Positions 40,770 to 48,777 of a DNA stretch of 64,000 bases are shown in pieces. Position 1 is the first letter of the stretch. Each line of letters opens with the position of its first letter. This stretch comes from Luteibacter mycovicinus. GTDB lineage: Bacteria > Pseudomonadota > Gammaproteobacteria > Xanthomonadales > Rhodanobacteraceae. The notes beneath the pieces were generated by a model. It was given only the letters and a program-made list of their open reading frames with translations, made no database searches and was not told the origin of the DNA. A program made the position numbers and the translations under genes. The stretch is from positions 992,001-1,056,000 of the forward strand of contig NZ_JQNL01000001.1 in assembly GCF_000745235.1 (NCBI RefSeq), given 5' to 3'.

Positions 40770-43700
40770 ATGAAAAGCAACACCCTGTTCGCGCGCTCCG
40801 GCGTGCTGAAGCGCACGGCGCTTGTCTCGGCGCTCGGCGCCTGCCTGCTGGCCGGTTCGGTCCACGCGCAGAGCACCGTCGGCGACATCTACGGCAGCGC
40901 CGCGGCCTCGCAGACCATCCAGATCCAGAACCTCGGCTCCGGCGCCTCGCGCACCGTCGTCGTGGGCGAAGACGGCCGCTATCGCGCGTCGTCGCTGCCG
41001 ATCGGCAGCTACCGTATCAACGTGCAGCAGAACGGCCAGACCGTTTCGACGCGCGACATCAACATCGTCGCCGGCCAGTCCGCGCAGGTGAACTTCAACG
41101 CGTCGTCGGCCGACACCAGCGCCGCCGCGCTGGACACGGTCACCGTGTCCGCCAACGCCCTGTCGGCCATCGACGTGGCCTCGGTCGAGTCGCGCACCAG
41201 CTTCACGGCCGACCAGCTGAACTCGCTGCCGGTCCCGCGCAACGTCGTCGACGTGGCCGCGCTGACCCCGGGCACCGTCAAGGGCGACTCCGCGTTCGGC
41301 AACCTGCCGTCGTTCGGCGGCGCCTCGGTCGCCGAGAACAGCTACTACGTCAACGGCTTCAACGTCACCAACCTGTACAACAACCTGTCGTTCTCGGAAG
41401 TGCCGTTCCAGGCCATCCAGCAGCTCGACGTGCAGACCGGTGGCTACGGCGCGCAGTACGGCTTCTCGACCGGCGGCGTCACCTCGGTGATCACCAAGCG
41501 TGGCACCAACGAGTGGAAGGGCGGCGCCAGCTGGGTTTACACACCCGCGTTCGGCCGCGAGCAGCAGCCGACCACGTACACCAAGGACGGCGCGCTGTAT
41601 CGCACGTACCAGAAGAACAGCGACAACGACAACGTCTACTCGGCATGGCTGGGCGGCGCGCTGATCAAGGACAAGCTGTTCTTCTACGGCATTTTCCAGT
41701 CGCATCGCGAGACGGAAACCAATTACCAGGCGACCACCTCGACCAAGCCGGCCGAGCGCAACACGTACAGCGATCCGTTCTATCTGATCAAGATGGACTG
41801 GAACATCAATGATTCGAACATCCTCGAGTGGACGGGGATGAACAACACGAAGCACACGACGAACCAGTACTACAACCAGGCCATCGGTGACGACGGCAAG
41901 CCGTCCACCACGGATTTCCTCGGTCGTCGCAACGTCAAGACCGGCGGTGCGGTCAACGTCTTCAAGTACACCAGCTACCTCACCGACGACCTGACGCTGT
42001 CCGCGCAGTGGGGCAAGATGAAGAGCAAGAACTCTTCGGACTATGTCAGCGCCGACGGTACCCGCACCACCTATGACGGCAACATCAACGGCGCCAATAC
42101 CGGCTGCCCGTACGTCATCGACCGTCGCACCAGCACAGCCAGCGGCGTCACCGATCCGTACGCGTCGTGCTATCTGTCCAGCACCATCGACCGGTTCAAC
42201 GGCGAAGACCAGCGCACGGCCTATCGCGTCGACCTCGACTGGAAGATCGGCGACCACGACCTCTCCGGCGGTTTCTCGCGCGAGAAGTGGAAGTCCGACT
42301 CCGGCCAGAGCTACGCGGGCGGCGCGCTGTACTACTACCGCACCGACACCGCCGGCAACCTCGGCCCGGCCGGTAACGACTACGTCTCGGTGTACAACTA
42401 CCGCACCGGCGGTTCCGTCGCGATCGACCAGAAGTCCTGGTTCCTGCAGGACAACTGGCAGGTGAGCGACAAGGTCCTCGCGTACATCGGCGTGCGCAAC
42501 GACTCGTTCAACAACAAGAACGGCGCCGGTGAAAACTTCGTCCGTCAGGGCAACATCTGGCAGCCGCGCCTCGGCTTCTCGTGGGACGTCTTCGGCGATT
42601 CGACCACCAAGGTGTTCGGTACCGCCGGTCGCTACTCGCTGCCGATCGCCGCCAACGTCGCCCTGCGCGCCGCTACCGCCTCGTACTACACCTCGCAGCC
42701 GTTCGCTTATTCGGGCGTCGACAGCGTGACGGGTGTGCCGACCCTGGGTGCCGCCCTCGGCCCGCAGCAGATCGTCAATGGCGAGAACGGCAGCACGCCA
42801 GACCCGCGCTCGGTCGCAACGAAGGACCTGAAGCCGTACTCGCAGGATGAGTACATCCTCGGCTTCCAGCACCGCGTCACCAGCGACAACGACTTCTTCA
42901 ACGACTGGGTGGTCGGCGCGAAGGCGACGTGGCGCAAGCTCAACAACGCGATCGACGACACGTGCGACTGGCGTCCGTTCTACGCGTACGGTCAGTCGCT
43001 CGGCCTGAACATGGACGCCAACGGCGACCAGTTCACCCCGCCGTCGACGATGCCGGGCTGCTTCATCTACAACCCGGGCAGCAAGGTCTCCGTGGACGTC
43101 GATCTCGACGGCAGCGGCCAGCTGCGTAACGTCACGCTCCCGGGCACGGCGTTCGGCACGAAGGCAAAGCGCACGTACGAGTCGGTGACCCTGTCGGCCG
43201 AGAAGGCGTCGGACAAGTGGTACGTCAACGCGTCGTACACCTGGTCGAAGAACCGTGGCAACACCGAAGGTCTGGTTAACTCGGACAACGGCCAGATGGA
43301 CACGGGCACGACCAGCGCGTTCGATTACCCGGAACTGATGACCGGCGCCACCGGTTACCTGCCGAACGATCGTCGCCACAGCTTCAAGATCTACGGCGGC
43401 TACAAGATCACCCCGGAATGGTCGGTGGGCGTGAACGGTCTGCTCGAGTCCGGTCGTCCGACCAGCTGCTTCGGCGGCGGCGATGAAACCGTCGGCGGCA
43501 TCCCGGGCTACAACTCCGAGTTCTTCTACTGCGAAGGCAAGATCTCGGGCCGCGGCCGCGCCAAGCGTCTGCCGTGGACCTGGACGCTCAGCCCGAACGT
43601 CGTCTACACCCCGGCCGCGGCCAAGGGTCTGACGGTTCAGCTGGACATGATCAACCTGCTCAACAACGACAAGCCGACGGCGATCAACGAGATCGGCGAG

Positions 43701-43802
43701 AGCGCGGGTCAGACGTTCTATTCGTCGACCTATCGTGTGCCGAGCTACTACCAGACGCCGCGTTACTTCCGTCTGATGGTGCAGTACGACTTCAGCCTGT
43801 AA
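40770..43802 (+). CDS. Oar-like TonB-dependent receptor with N-terminal carboxypeptidase regulatory-like domain
   Basis: 1010 residues from the ATG at 40770 with AGGGAGAG upstream. After a signal peptide (residues 1-30) comes a CarboxypepD_reg-like beta domain (GDIYGSAAASQTIQIQNL, GRYRASSLPIGSYRI). Plug: TVSANALSAID as the TonB box region, SFTADQLNSLPVPRNVVDVA, then the 22-strand barrel with a C-terminal LMVQYDFSL. Oar-like receptors of Xanthomonads are linked to peptide or protein-derived ligands and are strongly expressed. Codon use is strongly biased to NNC codons, suggesting high expression. A strong terminator follows. Confidence 0.94.
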   Translation: MKSNTLFARSGVLKRTALVSALGACLLAGSVHAQSTVGDIYGSAAASQTIQIQNLGSGASRTVVVGEDGRYRASSLPIGSYRINVQQNGQTVSTRDINIVAGQSAQVNFNASSADTSAAALDTVTVSANALSAIDVASVESRTSFTADQLNSLPVPRNVVDVAALTPGTVKGDSAFGNLPSFGGASVAENSYYVNGFNVTNLYNNLSFSEVPFQAIQQLDVQTGGYGAQYGFSTGGVTSVITKRGTNEWKGGASWVYTPAFGREQQPTTYTKDGALYRTYQKNSDNDNVYSAWLGGALIKDKLFFYGIFQSHRETETNYQATTSTKPAERNTYSDPFYLIKMDWNINDSNILEWTGMNNTKHTTNQYYNQAIGDDGKPSTTDFLGRRNVKTGGAVNVFKYTSYLTDDLTLSAQWGKMKSKNSSDYVSADGTRTTYDGNINGANTGCPYVIDRRTSTASGVTDPYASCYLSSTIDRFNGEDQRTAYRVDLDWKIGDHDLSGGFSREKWKSDSGQSYAGGALYYYRTDTAGNLGPAGNDYVSVYNYRTGGSVAIDQKSWFLQDNWQVSDKVLAYIGVRNDSFNNKNGAGENFVRQGNIWQPRLGFSWDVFGDSTTKVFGTAGRYSLPIAANVALRAATASYYTSQPFAYSGVDSVTGVPTLGAALGPQQIVNGENGSTPDPRSVATKDLKPYSQDEYILGFQHRVTSDNDFFNDWVVGAKATWRKLNNAIDDTCDWRPFYAYGQSLGLNMDANGDQFTPPSTMPGCFIYNPGSKVSVDVDLDGSGQLRNVTLPGTAFGTKAKRTYESVTLSAEKASDKWYVNASYTWSKNRGNTEGLVNSDNGQMDTGTTSAFDYPELMTGATGYLPNDRRHSFKIYGGYKITPEWSVGVNGLLESGRPTSCFGGGDETVGGIPGYNSEFFYCEGKISGRGRAKRLPWTWTLSPNVVYTPAAAKGLTVQLDMINLLNNDKPTAINEIGESAGQTFYSSTYRVPSYYQTPRYFRLMVQYDFSL

Positions 43803-43842
43803 AGGTTGGGTTGCGTCGCCGCTTCGGTGACGCGTTATGAAG

Positions 43843-43875
43843 AAGGGCCGTCCGGTTGGGCGGCCCTTTTTTTGT
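43843..43875 (+). terminator. Rho-independent terminator
   Basis: AAGGGCCG pairs with CGGCCCTT around a 10-base loop and is followed by seven T. Ends the Oar-like receptor transcript. The rest of 43876-44186 has no gene; it holds repeat copy 1 and a promoter. Confidence 0.88.
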
Positions 43876-43927
43876 GGTCTGGCGGGCTCGGCTTCGCCGT
43901 CGCTTTTGCCTTTGCGCGCTGTAGCGA

Positions 43928-44020
43928 GGGAGCCGTCGGCTGCCATGCCTGTCGCTAGGTCCTCCTACGGCCTTCGCCTTCGTGCGGAAACGCTCCAGGC
44001 ACGGCAGCCGACGGCCCCCT
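43928..44020 (-). repeat. Structured repeat, copy 1 (inverted)
   Basis: Read on the minus strand, arms of about 24 bases, GGCCGTCGGCTGCCGTGCCTG and its partner CAGGCATGGCAGCCGACGG, form a near-perfect stem with two G-U type pairs. They enclose a core containing AGGCGAAGGCCGTAGGAGG and CCTAGCGA. The core matches copies 2 and 3. Confidence 0.8.
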
Positions 44021-44093
44021 TCGGACGGTGCGCTGGGTTCATGGAAGAGCGAAAGCACGCGTCGAACGAGAGCGCGAGGTGCCCGACCTGCGC

Positions 44094-44124
44094 GACATGA
44101 TCGGTCGATATTTTGATAGCTTGT
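44094..44124 (+). promoter_or_regulatory. Promoter-like motif shared with the next gene
   Basis: GTCGATATTTTGATAGCTTGT at 44104-44124 (with the extended -10 TGATAGCTT) and a GCGACA -35-like hexamer 17 bases upstream of TAGCTT. The same motif recurs at 44980-45001. Confidence 0.55.
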
Positions 44125-44186
44125 GTTGGTTGCTGGCGGAAACGAGCCCCACATTTTCGAACGAAACGGAGAGAGGCGATAGCTGG

Positions 44187-44942
44187 ATGAATGCGAACAC
44201 GATGATCGCTGGCGCGCTCGCGCTGGGCATGCTCGTTGTTGAGGTACCCGCGTCGGCACAGGCGAATCGCGACGACATCGATGGCCTGGTCAAAGCCGTG
44301 ATGAATGAAACCTATGGCCAGACCTATGACGCGCAGAGCAACTGTTGGGCGTTTGCGTGGAAGAACGATCAGGGTGAATCAACGGACTACTGCATGCGTC
44401 CCGGCACGCCGCAGATCGTCGATGGCCCTCGTGGAAAGACCCTGTACCTGAATGCGTTCAGCGTTATTGTCATGCAAGGCGACAGCCCGTACCGCTACGC
44501 CCATGTCCAACCCGGCCTGATGGGCGCTTTCAAGATCCATGTCGGAGGTGCTCAGGGATGGACGTATGAGGCCTACGACAGCGGAACCGATTACGGCAGC
44601 ATGGGTGATTGCGGGTGCTCACAGGCGCGACTGATCAAGCTGAGCAATGCGGGTGATTACGGCTGGATTTTCGTCAGCGGTGGCACGTGGCAGGAGATGA
44701 CTGTGGGGTTCTACAGCATCGTTACTGCCATCAAGGGTCGTATGACCGATGTCAGCAAGATTCCGCAGGTGACCGAAGGCGCGCAAGGCGTCAGGTACGA
44801 TGTCAGCGTGAAGGAAGATCCCACTGCGAAAGGTTTCTTTCCCTTGCGCGTAGTAAAGACCACGAAGGGTGCAAAGGTCGAGGCATTCGACGTGCCCTTC
44901 AATACCGCCCGATCAACGTACGCCTTGCCCGCCGGCCGCTGA
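44187..44942 (+). CDS. Secreted protein of unknown function
   Basis: 251 residues from the ATG at 44187 with GGAGAGAGG upstream. Signal peptide MNANTMIAGALALGMLVVEVPASAQA. The mature part has several Cys (SNCWAFAWKN, DYCMRP, GDCGCSQARL) that may form disulfides, and reads as a mostly beta protein. I recognise no family. It shares a promoter-like motif with the downstream small-gene locus. Codon use is less NNC-biased than in the receptor genes before it. Confidence 0.7.
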   Translation: MNANTMIAGALALGMLVVEVPASAQANRDDIDGLVKAVMNETYGQTYDAQSNCWAFAWKNDQGESTDYCMRPGTPQIVDGPRGKTLYLNAFSVIVMQGDSPYRYAHVQPGLMGAFKIHVGGAQGWTYEAYDSGTDYGSMGDCGCSQARLIKLSNAGDYGWIFVSGGTWQEMTVGFYSIVTAIKGRMTDVSKIPQVTEGAQGVRYDVSVKEDPTAKGFFPLRVVKTTKGAKVEAFDVPFNTARSTYALPAGR

Positions 44943-44968
44943 CGCGACGGTAAATTGGCCGATATTCT

Positions 44969-45001
44969 CATGACGCAACGTCGATTTTTTTGCTAGCTTG
45001 T
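44969..45001 (+). promoter_or_regulatory. Promoter-like motif, second copy
   Basis: GTCGATTTTTTTGCTAGCTTGT at 44980-45001 includes the extended -10 TGCTAGCTT; CATGAC lies about 18 bases before TAGCTT. Starts the hairpin-rich leader of the DUF3077-like gene. Confidence 0.55.
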
Positions 45002-45005
45002 ATCT

Positions 45006-45424
45006 GTTGCCTGCGGGATCGCATTCCACGCATCGCAGGCAACCATCGCTCAAAGCGGTGAGCGCGGACCAGGGGTGTACCACCACCACAAGGTCCGCTG
45101 ACCCTAATCAACGCAGAAGGTTGACCATGGCTATGCCAAATACTAAGGCATTCTCACGCGTGCCGCTTCCCGGCGACACTCCCCTCAACGGTTACCGGGC
45201 CGTCTGCCGATCTCGCAGACACGGTTGAAGAACCGCGGCGCCGGCCGTTGCTGGTTGAGTTTTTTCTTGCCGTAGCTATCCGGCGCGTTGCCGTGTGGCC
45301 GCAAGACAGCGACTGGCGTTGCGAACCACTTCTTGAACACACCGCCCGGCGTCCGGTCACGGACAGGCCGATGAGGCTCATCGTGCGAGCGATGGTGGCA
45401 CGCCTTTGCGTTTTGGCGTGCCAC
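45006..45424 (+). ncRNA. Hairpin-rich leader or small RNA (candidate)
   Basis: Perfect stems: GTTGCCTGCG/CGCAGGCAAC (45006-45015 with 45034-45043), GCGGACC/GGTCCGC (45064-45070 with 45092-45098), GTCTGC/GCAGAC (45202-45207 with 45215-45220), and GTGGCACGCC/GGCGTGCCAC (45395-45404 with 45415-45424). They lie between a promoter-like motif and the DUF3077-like gene. The stretch 44943-45502 has no long gene I can support. A minus-strand reading of 79 codons (45185-45424) cannot be ruled out. Confidence 0.5.
45127..45228 (+). CDS. Possible leader peptide, 33 residues
   Basis: ATG at 45127 with GAAGG five bases upstream. The peptide (MAMPNTKAFSRVPLPGD...) ends in a basic RAVCRSRRHG. The hairpin GTCTGC/GCAGAC overlaps its last codons, a layout seen in leader-peptide regulation. 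It is too short to classify; translation is inferred only from the ribosome binding site. Confidence 0.35.
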   Translation: MAMPNTKAFSRVPLPGDTPLNGYRAVCRSRRHG

Positions 45425-45502
45425 AACTCGGGGCGGGGTGAATCGCCAACAGGGCTGGCTCCTACCAGAGCGGGGCTTTGTGCGGCATGCATGGAGATGA
45501 CT

Positions 45503-45763
45503 ATGGAAAAGTTTGGAACGGTTGGCGAAGGAAGTTTTTGTATCGACCCCGAGGCGAGCGTCAACGCATTGTTGAATGACGCTAACGAGTTGTTGCAGTA
45601 CGCGCGGGGCATCACGGATCTGCTTGTCGAGTCGCTGCAGGAAGACGAAATTCCTGAGCGTCAGCGCACGCTACTTGCGCTGGGAGGTGTCGGTGCGTTG
45701 ATTACGATGGGTGTGCAGTGTGTGGCGCGGGCGCACGCGAAGATGGCGTGGGACAAGGTGTGA
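45503..45763 (+). CDS. Small DUF3077-like protein
   Basis: 86 residues from the ATG at 45503 (GGAG just upstream; an in-frame ATG at 45491 is also possible). FCIDPEASVNALLNDANELLQYARGITDLL (two parts) resembles the DUF3077/DUF6124 pattern of small Pseudomonas-type proteins: a phenylalanine-led beta turn and then an amphipathic helix with AL..A..LL. A C-terminal Ala/Val-rich helix could contact a membrane. Function is unknown. It sits behind a hairpin-rich leader. Confidence 0.6.
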   Translation: MEKFGTVGEGSFCIDPEASVNALLNDANELLQYARGITDLLVESLQEDEIPERQRTLLALGGVGALITMGVQCVARAHAKMAWDKV

Positions 45764-45822
45764 TGTTGGAACCGCCGGTGCGGGTGGATGCAACGCTTCG
45801 TTCGCCATGTTGAGCGCTGAGG

Positions 45823-45846
45823 GTTCGCGAGCGGGCTCGCTCCTAC
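45823..45846 (-). repeat. REP-type GTAGGAGC repeat
   Basis: Reverse of GTAGGAGCGAGCCCGCTCGCGAAC, a single palindromic unit 60 bases downstream of the DUF3077-like gene. Related units are at 18401, 20590 and 27073. Confidence 0.65.
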
Positions 45847-45872
45847 AACGATCCGGGGTGCGTCAGCGTTCG

Positions 45873-46010
45873 GAGGGGCGTCGGCGCCTGGCGTTCCTGG
45901 AGCGATTCCGCACGTAGGCGAAGGCCGGAGGAGGACTTAGCGACAGGAATGGCAGGCGGCGACGCCCCCTGCCGCGAGGCAAGCTTTTCGCCCACAGGGC
46001 GGGCTCCTAC
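45873..46010 (+). repeat. Structured repeat, copy 2, with REP unit
   Basis: Arms AGGGGCGTCGGCGCCTGGCG... and ...GGCAGGCGGCGACGCCCCC pair around the core CGCACGTAGGCGAAGGCCG, followed by a REP unit ending GGGCGGGCTCCTAC at 46010. Nearly identical to copy 3 over about 140 bases. Confidence 0.82.
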
Positions 46011-46118
46011 AAGTACGGCGTTCCCAACCGTTTGGATCACAGAAACGGCGGCTGGAATGGGACAAGGTGCGAGGACGTACCCGCGGCCGCCCTTCGTACG
46101 AACGATCTCACCATTTCG

Positions 46119-46256
46119 GAGGGGCGTCGGCGTCTGGCGTTCCTGGAGCGATTCCGCACGTAGGCGAAGGCCGAAGGAGGACTTAGCGACAGGAATGGCA
46201 GGCGGCGACGCCCCCTGCCGCGAGGCGAGCTTTTCGCCCGCAGGGCGGGCTCCTAC
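46119..46256 (+). repeat. Structured repeat, copy 3, with REP unit
   Basis: Same composite unit as copy 2, about 246 bases downstream. A C-to-T change in the 5' arm (GGCGTCTGG) still pairs as G-U, as expected for RNA structure. The stretch 45764-46281 has no gene; it consists mainly of these repeats. Confidence 0.82.
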
Positions 46257-46281
46257 AGGTACGGCATCTCCGAACGTTTCG

Positions 46282-46782
46282 TCACAGGACGAGGGGACGA
46301 TCAGGGAGCTGGTTTTCGCGGGGTTCGCCGTCGCTGGGAAAGTGACGGGTGAGGAGTGCGCCGGCTTCGGCGACGCCGGTTTGTACGGCTTCGCGGTAGT
46401 GGCCGTTGGCGAACTCGTCGCGCATGTGCGCGGTGATGGCATCCCATTCGGCCGGAGCGACGACGCGCGAGATACCACGGTCGGCGACGATCTCGATGCG
46501 GTGTTCCGCCAGCAGCACGTAAAGCAGCACGCCCGAATTGTCCTCGGTGTCCCACACACGCAGATGCGAAAACAACATCGCGGCACGATGGCGCGCGGTG
46601 ACGCCCGAGGCGACCGCGGAAACCGGCAAACGCGACTCGATCACCACGCGCAACTCACCGCGATGCGTGCCCTCACCTGCCGCGACCGTCTTAGCGATCG
46701 CATCCAGTGCCGACGCCGGAAACTGCCGCCCGATCTGGAACCACGCGCCGAACAGGTTGGTAACGATACGTTGCATGTCCAT
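46282..46782 (-). CDS. TPM-domain protein
   Basis: 166 residues from the ATG at 46782, which overlaps the stop of the preceding TPM gene by one base (TGATG). The TPM fold pattern is seen in GELRVVIESRLPVSAV and VLLYVLLAEHRIEIVADRGIS, then HMRDEFANGHYREAVQTGV. No signal peptide is visible. TPM proteins have phosphatase-like folds and often act near membranes with LemA. Third gene of lemA-TPM-TPM. Confidence 0.82.
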   Translation of the reverse strand: MDMQRIVTNLFGAWFQIGRQFPASALDAIAKTVAAGEGTHRGELRVVIESRLPVSAVASGVTARHRAAMLFSHLRVWDTEDNSGVLLYVLLAEHRIEIVADRGISRVVAPAEWDAITAHMRDEFANGHYREAVQTGVAEAGALLTRHFPSDGEPRENQLPDRPLVL

Positions 46783-47684
46783 CACCAGCTCCCCGACGAT
46801 CCGCCGCCACCGAAACTGCCGCCGCCTCCGCTGAAGCCGCCGCCTCCGCCGCCACCCCCGCCGAAGCCACCACCGCCAAATCCACCGCCACCGCCCCAGC
46901 CGCCGAAACCGCCCCAGCCACCGCCGCCGATGTCACGGCCGCCACCGAGGGGCACGGCCATGAACAGCGCGCCGGCGACGAGACCGATGACGCCACCAAG
47001 GAGTGAGCCAAGCAACAGCCACGCGAGGCCACCCGTGATCACGCCGCCCACCGGTGCGCGCACGCCAATTGACGCGCGGCCCAGGATGCCGCGAAGAAAC
47101 AGCACGCCGAACAGCAATGGGAGCAACAAGCTGCCGCCTCCGCCGCGACGTCGCTCGTGGCTTTCGTCCGGCGCGACCGGCGCGGGCAACGCTTCGCCCT
47201 GCACGATCTGCGTGATCGCGTTGAGCGCTTCGGTGATGCCACCGTAGTAATCGTTCGTGCGCAACTTCGGCGCCATGTACTCGCGGATGATCCGCGATGC
47301 GATGGCATCGGGCAGCGCGCCCTCGAGGCCGTAGCCGACCTCGATGCGTACGCGCCGGTCGTTCTTGGCGAGAAGGAGCAGGACGCCGTCGTCAGTGCCC
47401 TTGCGACCGACCTTGTTCGTCTCGGCGACCTTGAGCGAATAACTCTCGAGGTCGTCCGGCTGGGTCGTCGGCACCATGAGCACGACGACCTGCGCGCCCT
47501 TCTGTTTTTCGAGGTCGGTCAGACGCGCATCGAGTTGCGAGACCTGATCGGCGGAAAGTGTGCCAGTCAGGTCCGTGACGTGCTTCGACAGGGTAGGCAC
47601 CGCGGGGTCGTCCGCCGCCAGCGCCGCGACAGACGGCGCCAGCAGGGAGACGGCGAGCAGGAGCCGCGCCGCGAACCGCCGCAT
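46782..47684 (-). CDS. TPM-domain membrane protein with Gly-rich tail (YgcG-like)
   Basis: 300 residues. Signal peptide (residues 1-24), TPM domain (HVTDLTGTLSADQVSQLDA, VVVLMVPTTQPDDLESYSLKVAE, VRIEVGYGLEGALPD), two membrane helices near residues 185-235, then a tail made almost only of Gly, Ser and Phe (GGGGFGGGG type). Family members are thought to sit in the inner membrane with LemA. Start overlaps the lemA stop by one base (TGATG). Confidence 0.88.
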   Translation of the reverse strand: MRRFAARLLLAVSLLAPSVAALAADDPAVPTLSKHVTDLTGTLSADQVSQLDARLTDLEKQKGAQVVVLMVPTTQPDDLESYSLKVAETNKVGRKGTDDGVLLLLAKNDRRVRIEVGYGLEGALPDAIASRIIREYMAPKLRTNDYYGGITEALNAITQIVQGEALPAPVAPDESHERRRGGGGSLLLPLLFGVLFLRGILGRASIGVRAPVGGVITGGLAWLLLGSLLGGVIGLVAGALFMAVPLGGGRDIGGGGWGGFGGWGGGGGFGGGGFGGGGGGGGGFSGGGGSFGGGGSSGSW

Positions 47685-48334
47685 CAGTGAGCGGCCGAGG
47701 CTGCCGGGGCCGGGTTCTGCTGGGCGGGCGTGGGAGCCGGTGCCGCGTTGAAGTCGACCGTCGGCGCTGTGGAAATGGCCTTCTCGTTCTCGACGCTGAA
47801 GTTCGGCTTGACCTTGTAACCCATGACCTTGGCCGTGAGGTTGTTCGGGAACGAACGGATCAGCACGTTATAGGACTGCACCGCCTGCACGTAGCGGTTG
47901 CGCGCCACGGTGATCCGGTTCTCGGTGCCTTCCAGCTGGGCCTGCAGATCGCGGAACGAACCGTCCGCCTTGAGCTGCGGGTAGTTTTCGCTGACGACCA
48001 TCAGGCGCGAGAGCGCGCCGGAGAGCTGGCCCTGCGCCGCCTGGAACTTGGCCAGAGCTTCCGGATCGTTGGCCAGTTCGGGCGTGATCTGGGTCGAGCC
48101 GACCTTCGCGCGGGCGTTGGTCACCTCGGTGAGTACGCGTTCTTCGTGCTGGGCGTAGCCCTTCACGGTGTTGACGAGGTTGGGGACGAGGTCGGCGCGA
48201 CGCTGGTACTGGTTGAGTACCTCGGACCAGGCCGCCTTGACGCCTTCGTCTTCACGCTGGATAGCGTTGTAGCCGCACCCGGACAGGAATCCGGCCAGGG
48301 TGACGAGGGCGAAAGCGCGGAGGATGTTTTTCAT
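47684..48334 (-). CDS. lemA: LemA family protein
   Basis: 216 residues from the ATG at 48334, with AAGGAA upstream. The N-terminus MKNILRAFALVTLAGFLSGCG is a lipoprotein signal with the lipobox LSGC, so it is probably a lipoprotein. LemA signatures: WSEVLNQYQRRADLVPNLVN, QGQLSGALSRLMVVSENYP and ENRITVARNRYVQAVQSYN. The C-terminus is an Ala/Pro tail. First gene of a three-gene operon with two TPM proteins. Confidence 0.93.
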   Translation of the reverse strand: MKNILRAFALVTLAGFLSGCGYNAIQREDEGVKAAWSEVLNQYQRRADLVPNLVNTVKGYAQHEERVLTEVTNARAKVGSTQITPELANDPEALAKFQAAQGQLSGALSRLMVVSENYPQLKADGSFRDLQAQLEGTENRITVARNRYVQAVQSYNVLIRSFPNNLTAKVMGYKVKPNFSVENEKAISTAPTVDFNAAPAPTPAQQNPAPAASAAH

Positions 48335-48402
48335 GGCGGTGGATTCCTTGGGGTGTGCGGGGCACAACTTAACCCAAAGCCGCAAGAAAAAGCGTGGACG
48401 AG

Positions 48403-48777
48403 TCAGCCCAGGTAGCGCGGTACCAGGACCAGAGCCCAGCTGACGGCGACCATGACCAGCAGCAGGAACACGGCCGCCGACCCCATATCCTTGGCTCGCC
48501 CGGCCAGTTCGTGGAATTCCGGGCTGACCTTGTCGACCACGGCCTCGATCGCCGAATTGAGCAGCTCTGCCGACAGGACGAGGATCGGGAAGGTGATCAG
48601 GACGATCTTTTCCACGCCGCCCTGCCCCAGCCACAGGCCTAACGGGATGACCACGACGGCGAGAAAAACCTCAAGCCGGAACGAAGCCTCGTGCTTGTAG
48701 CAGGCTTTCAGGCCCTTCATGGACCACTGGAAAGCCGCGAAGATCTGCCGCGGCCCGCGCGGGACGGTGGTCGCCAT
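48403..48777 (-). CDS. dgkA: Diacylglycerol kinase
   Basis: 124 residues, three membrane helices. MKGLKACYKHEASFRLE and SAELLNSAIEAVVDK with SPEFHELAGRAKDMGSAAV match the DgkA trimeric membrane kinase. It recycles diacylglycerol to phosphatidic acid. It is divergent from the peptide transporter and upstream of lemA in the same direction. Confidence 0.95.
   Translation of the reverse strand: MATTVPRGPRQIFAAFQWSMKGLKACYKHEASFRLEVFLAVVVIPLGLWLGQGGVEKIVLITFPILVLSAELLNSAIEAVVDKVSPEFHELAGRAKDMGSAAVFLLLVMVAVSWALVLVPRYLG

Noticed and set aside
40623..43946. 1107-codon open frame on the minus strand
   Set aside because: Antisense of the Oar-like receptor, same reason.
45185..45424. 79-codon minus-strand frame in the leader region
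   Set aside because: Starts at GTG inside a hairpin arm and has no clear ribosome binding site; not excluded, but weaker than an RNA role.
46790..46930. Possible CRISPR-like or microsatellite repeat
   Set aside because: It is the coding sequence of the Gly-rich tail; no unique spacers.
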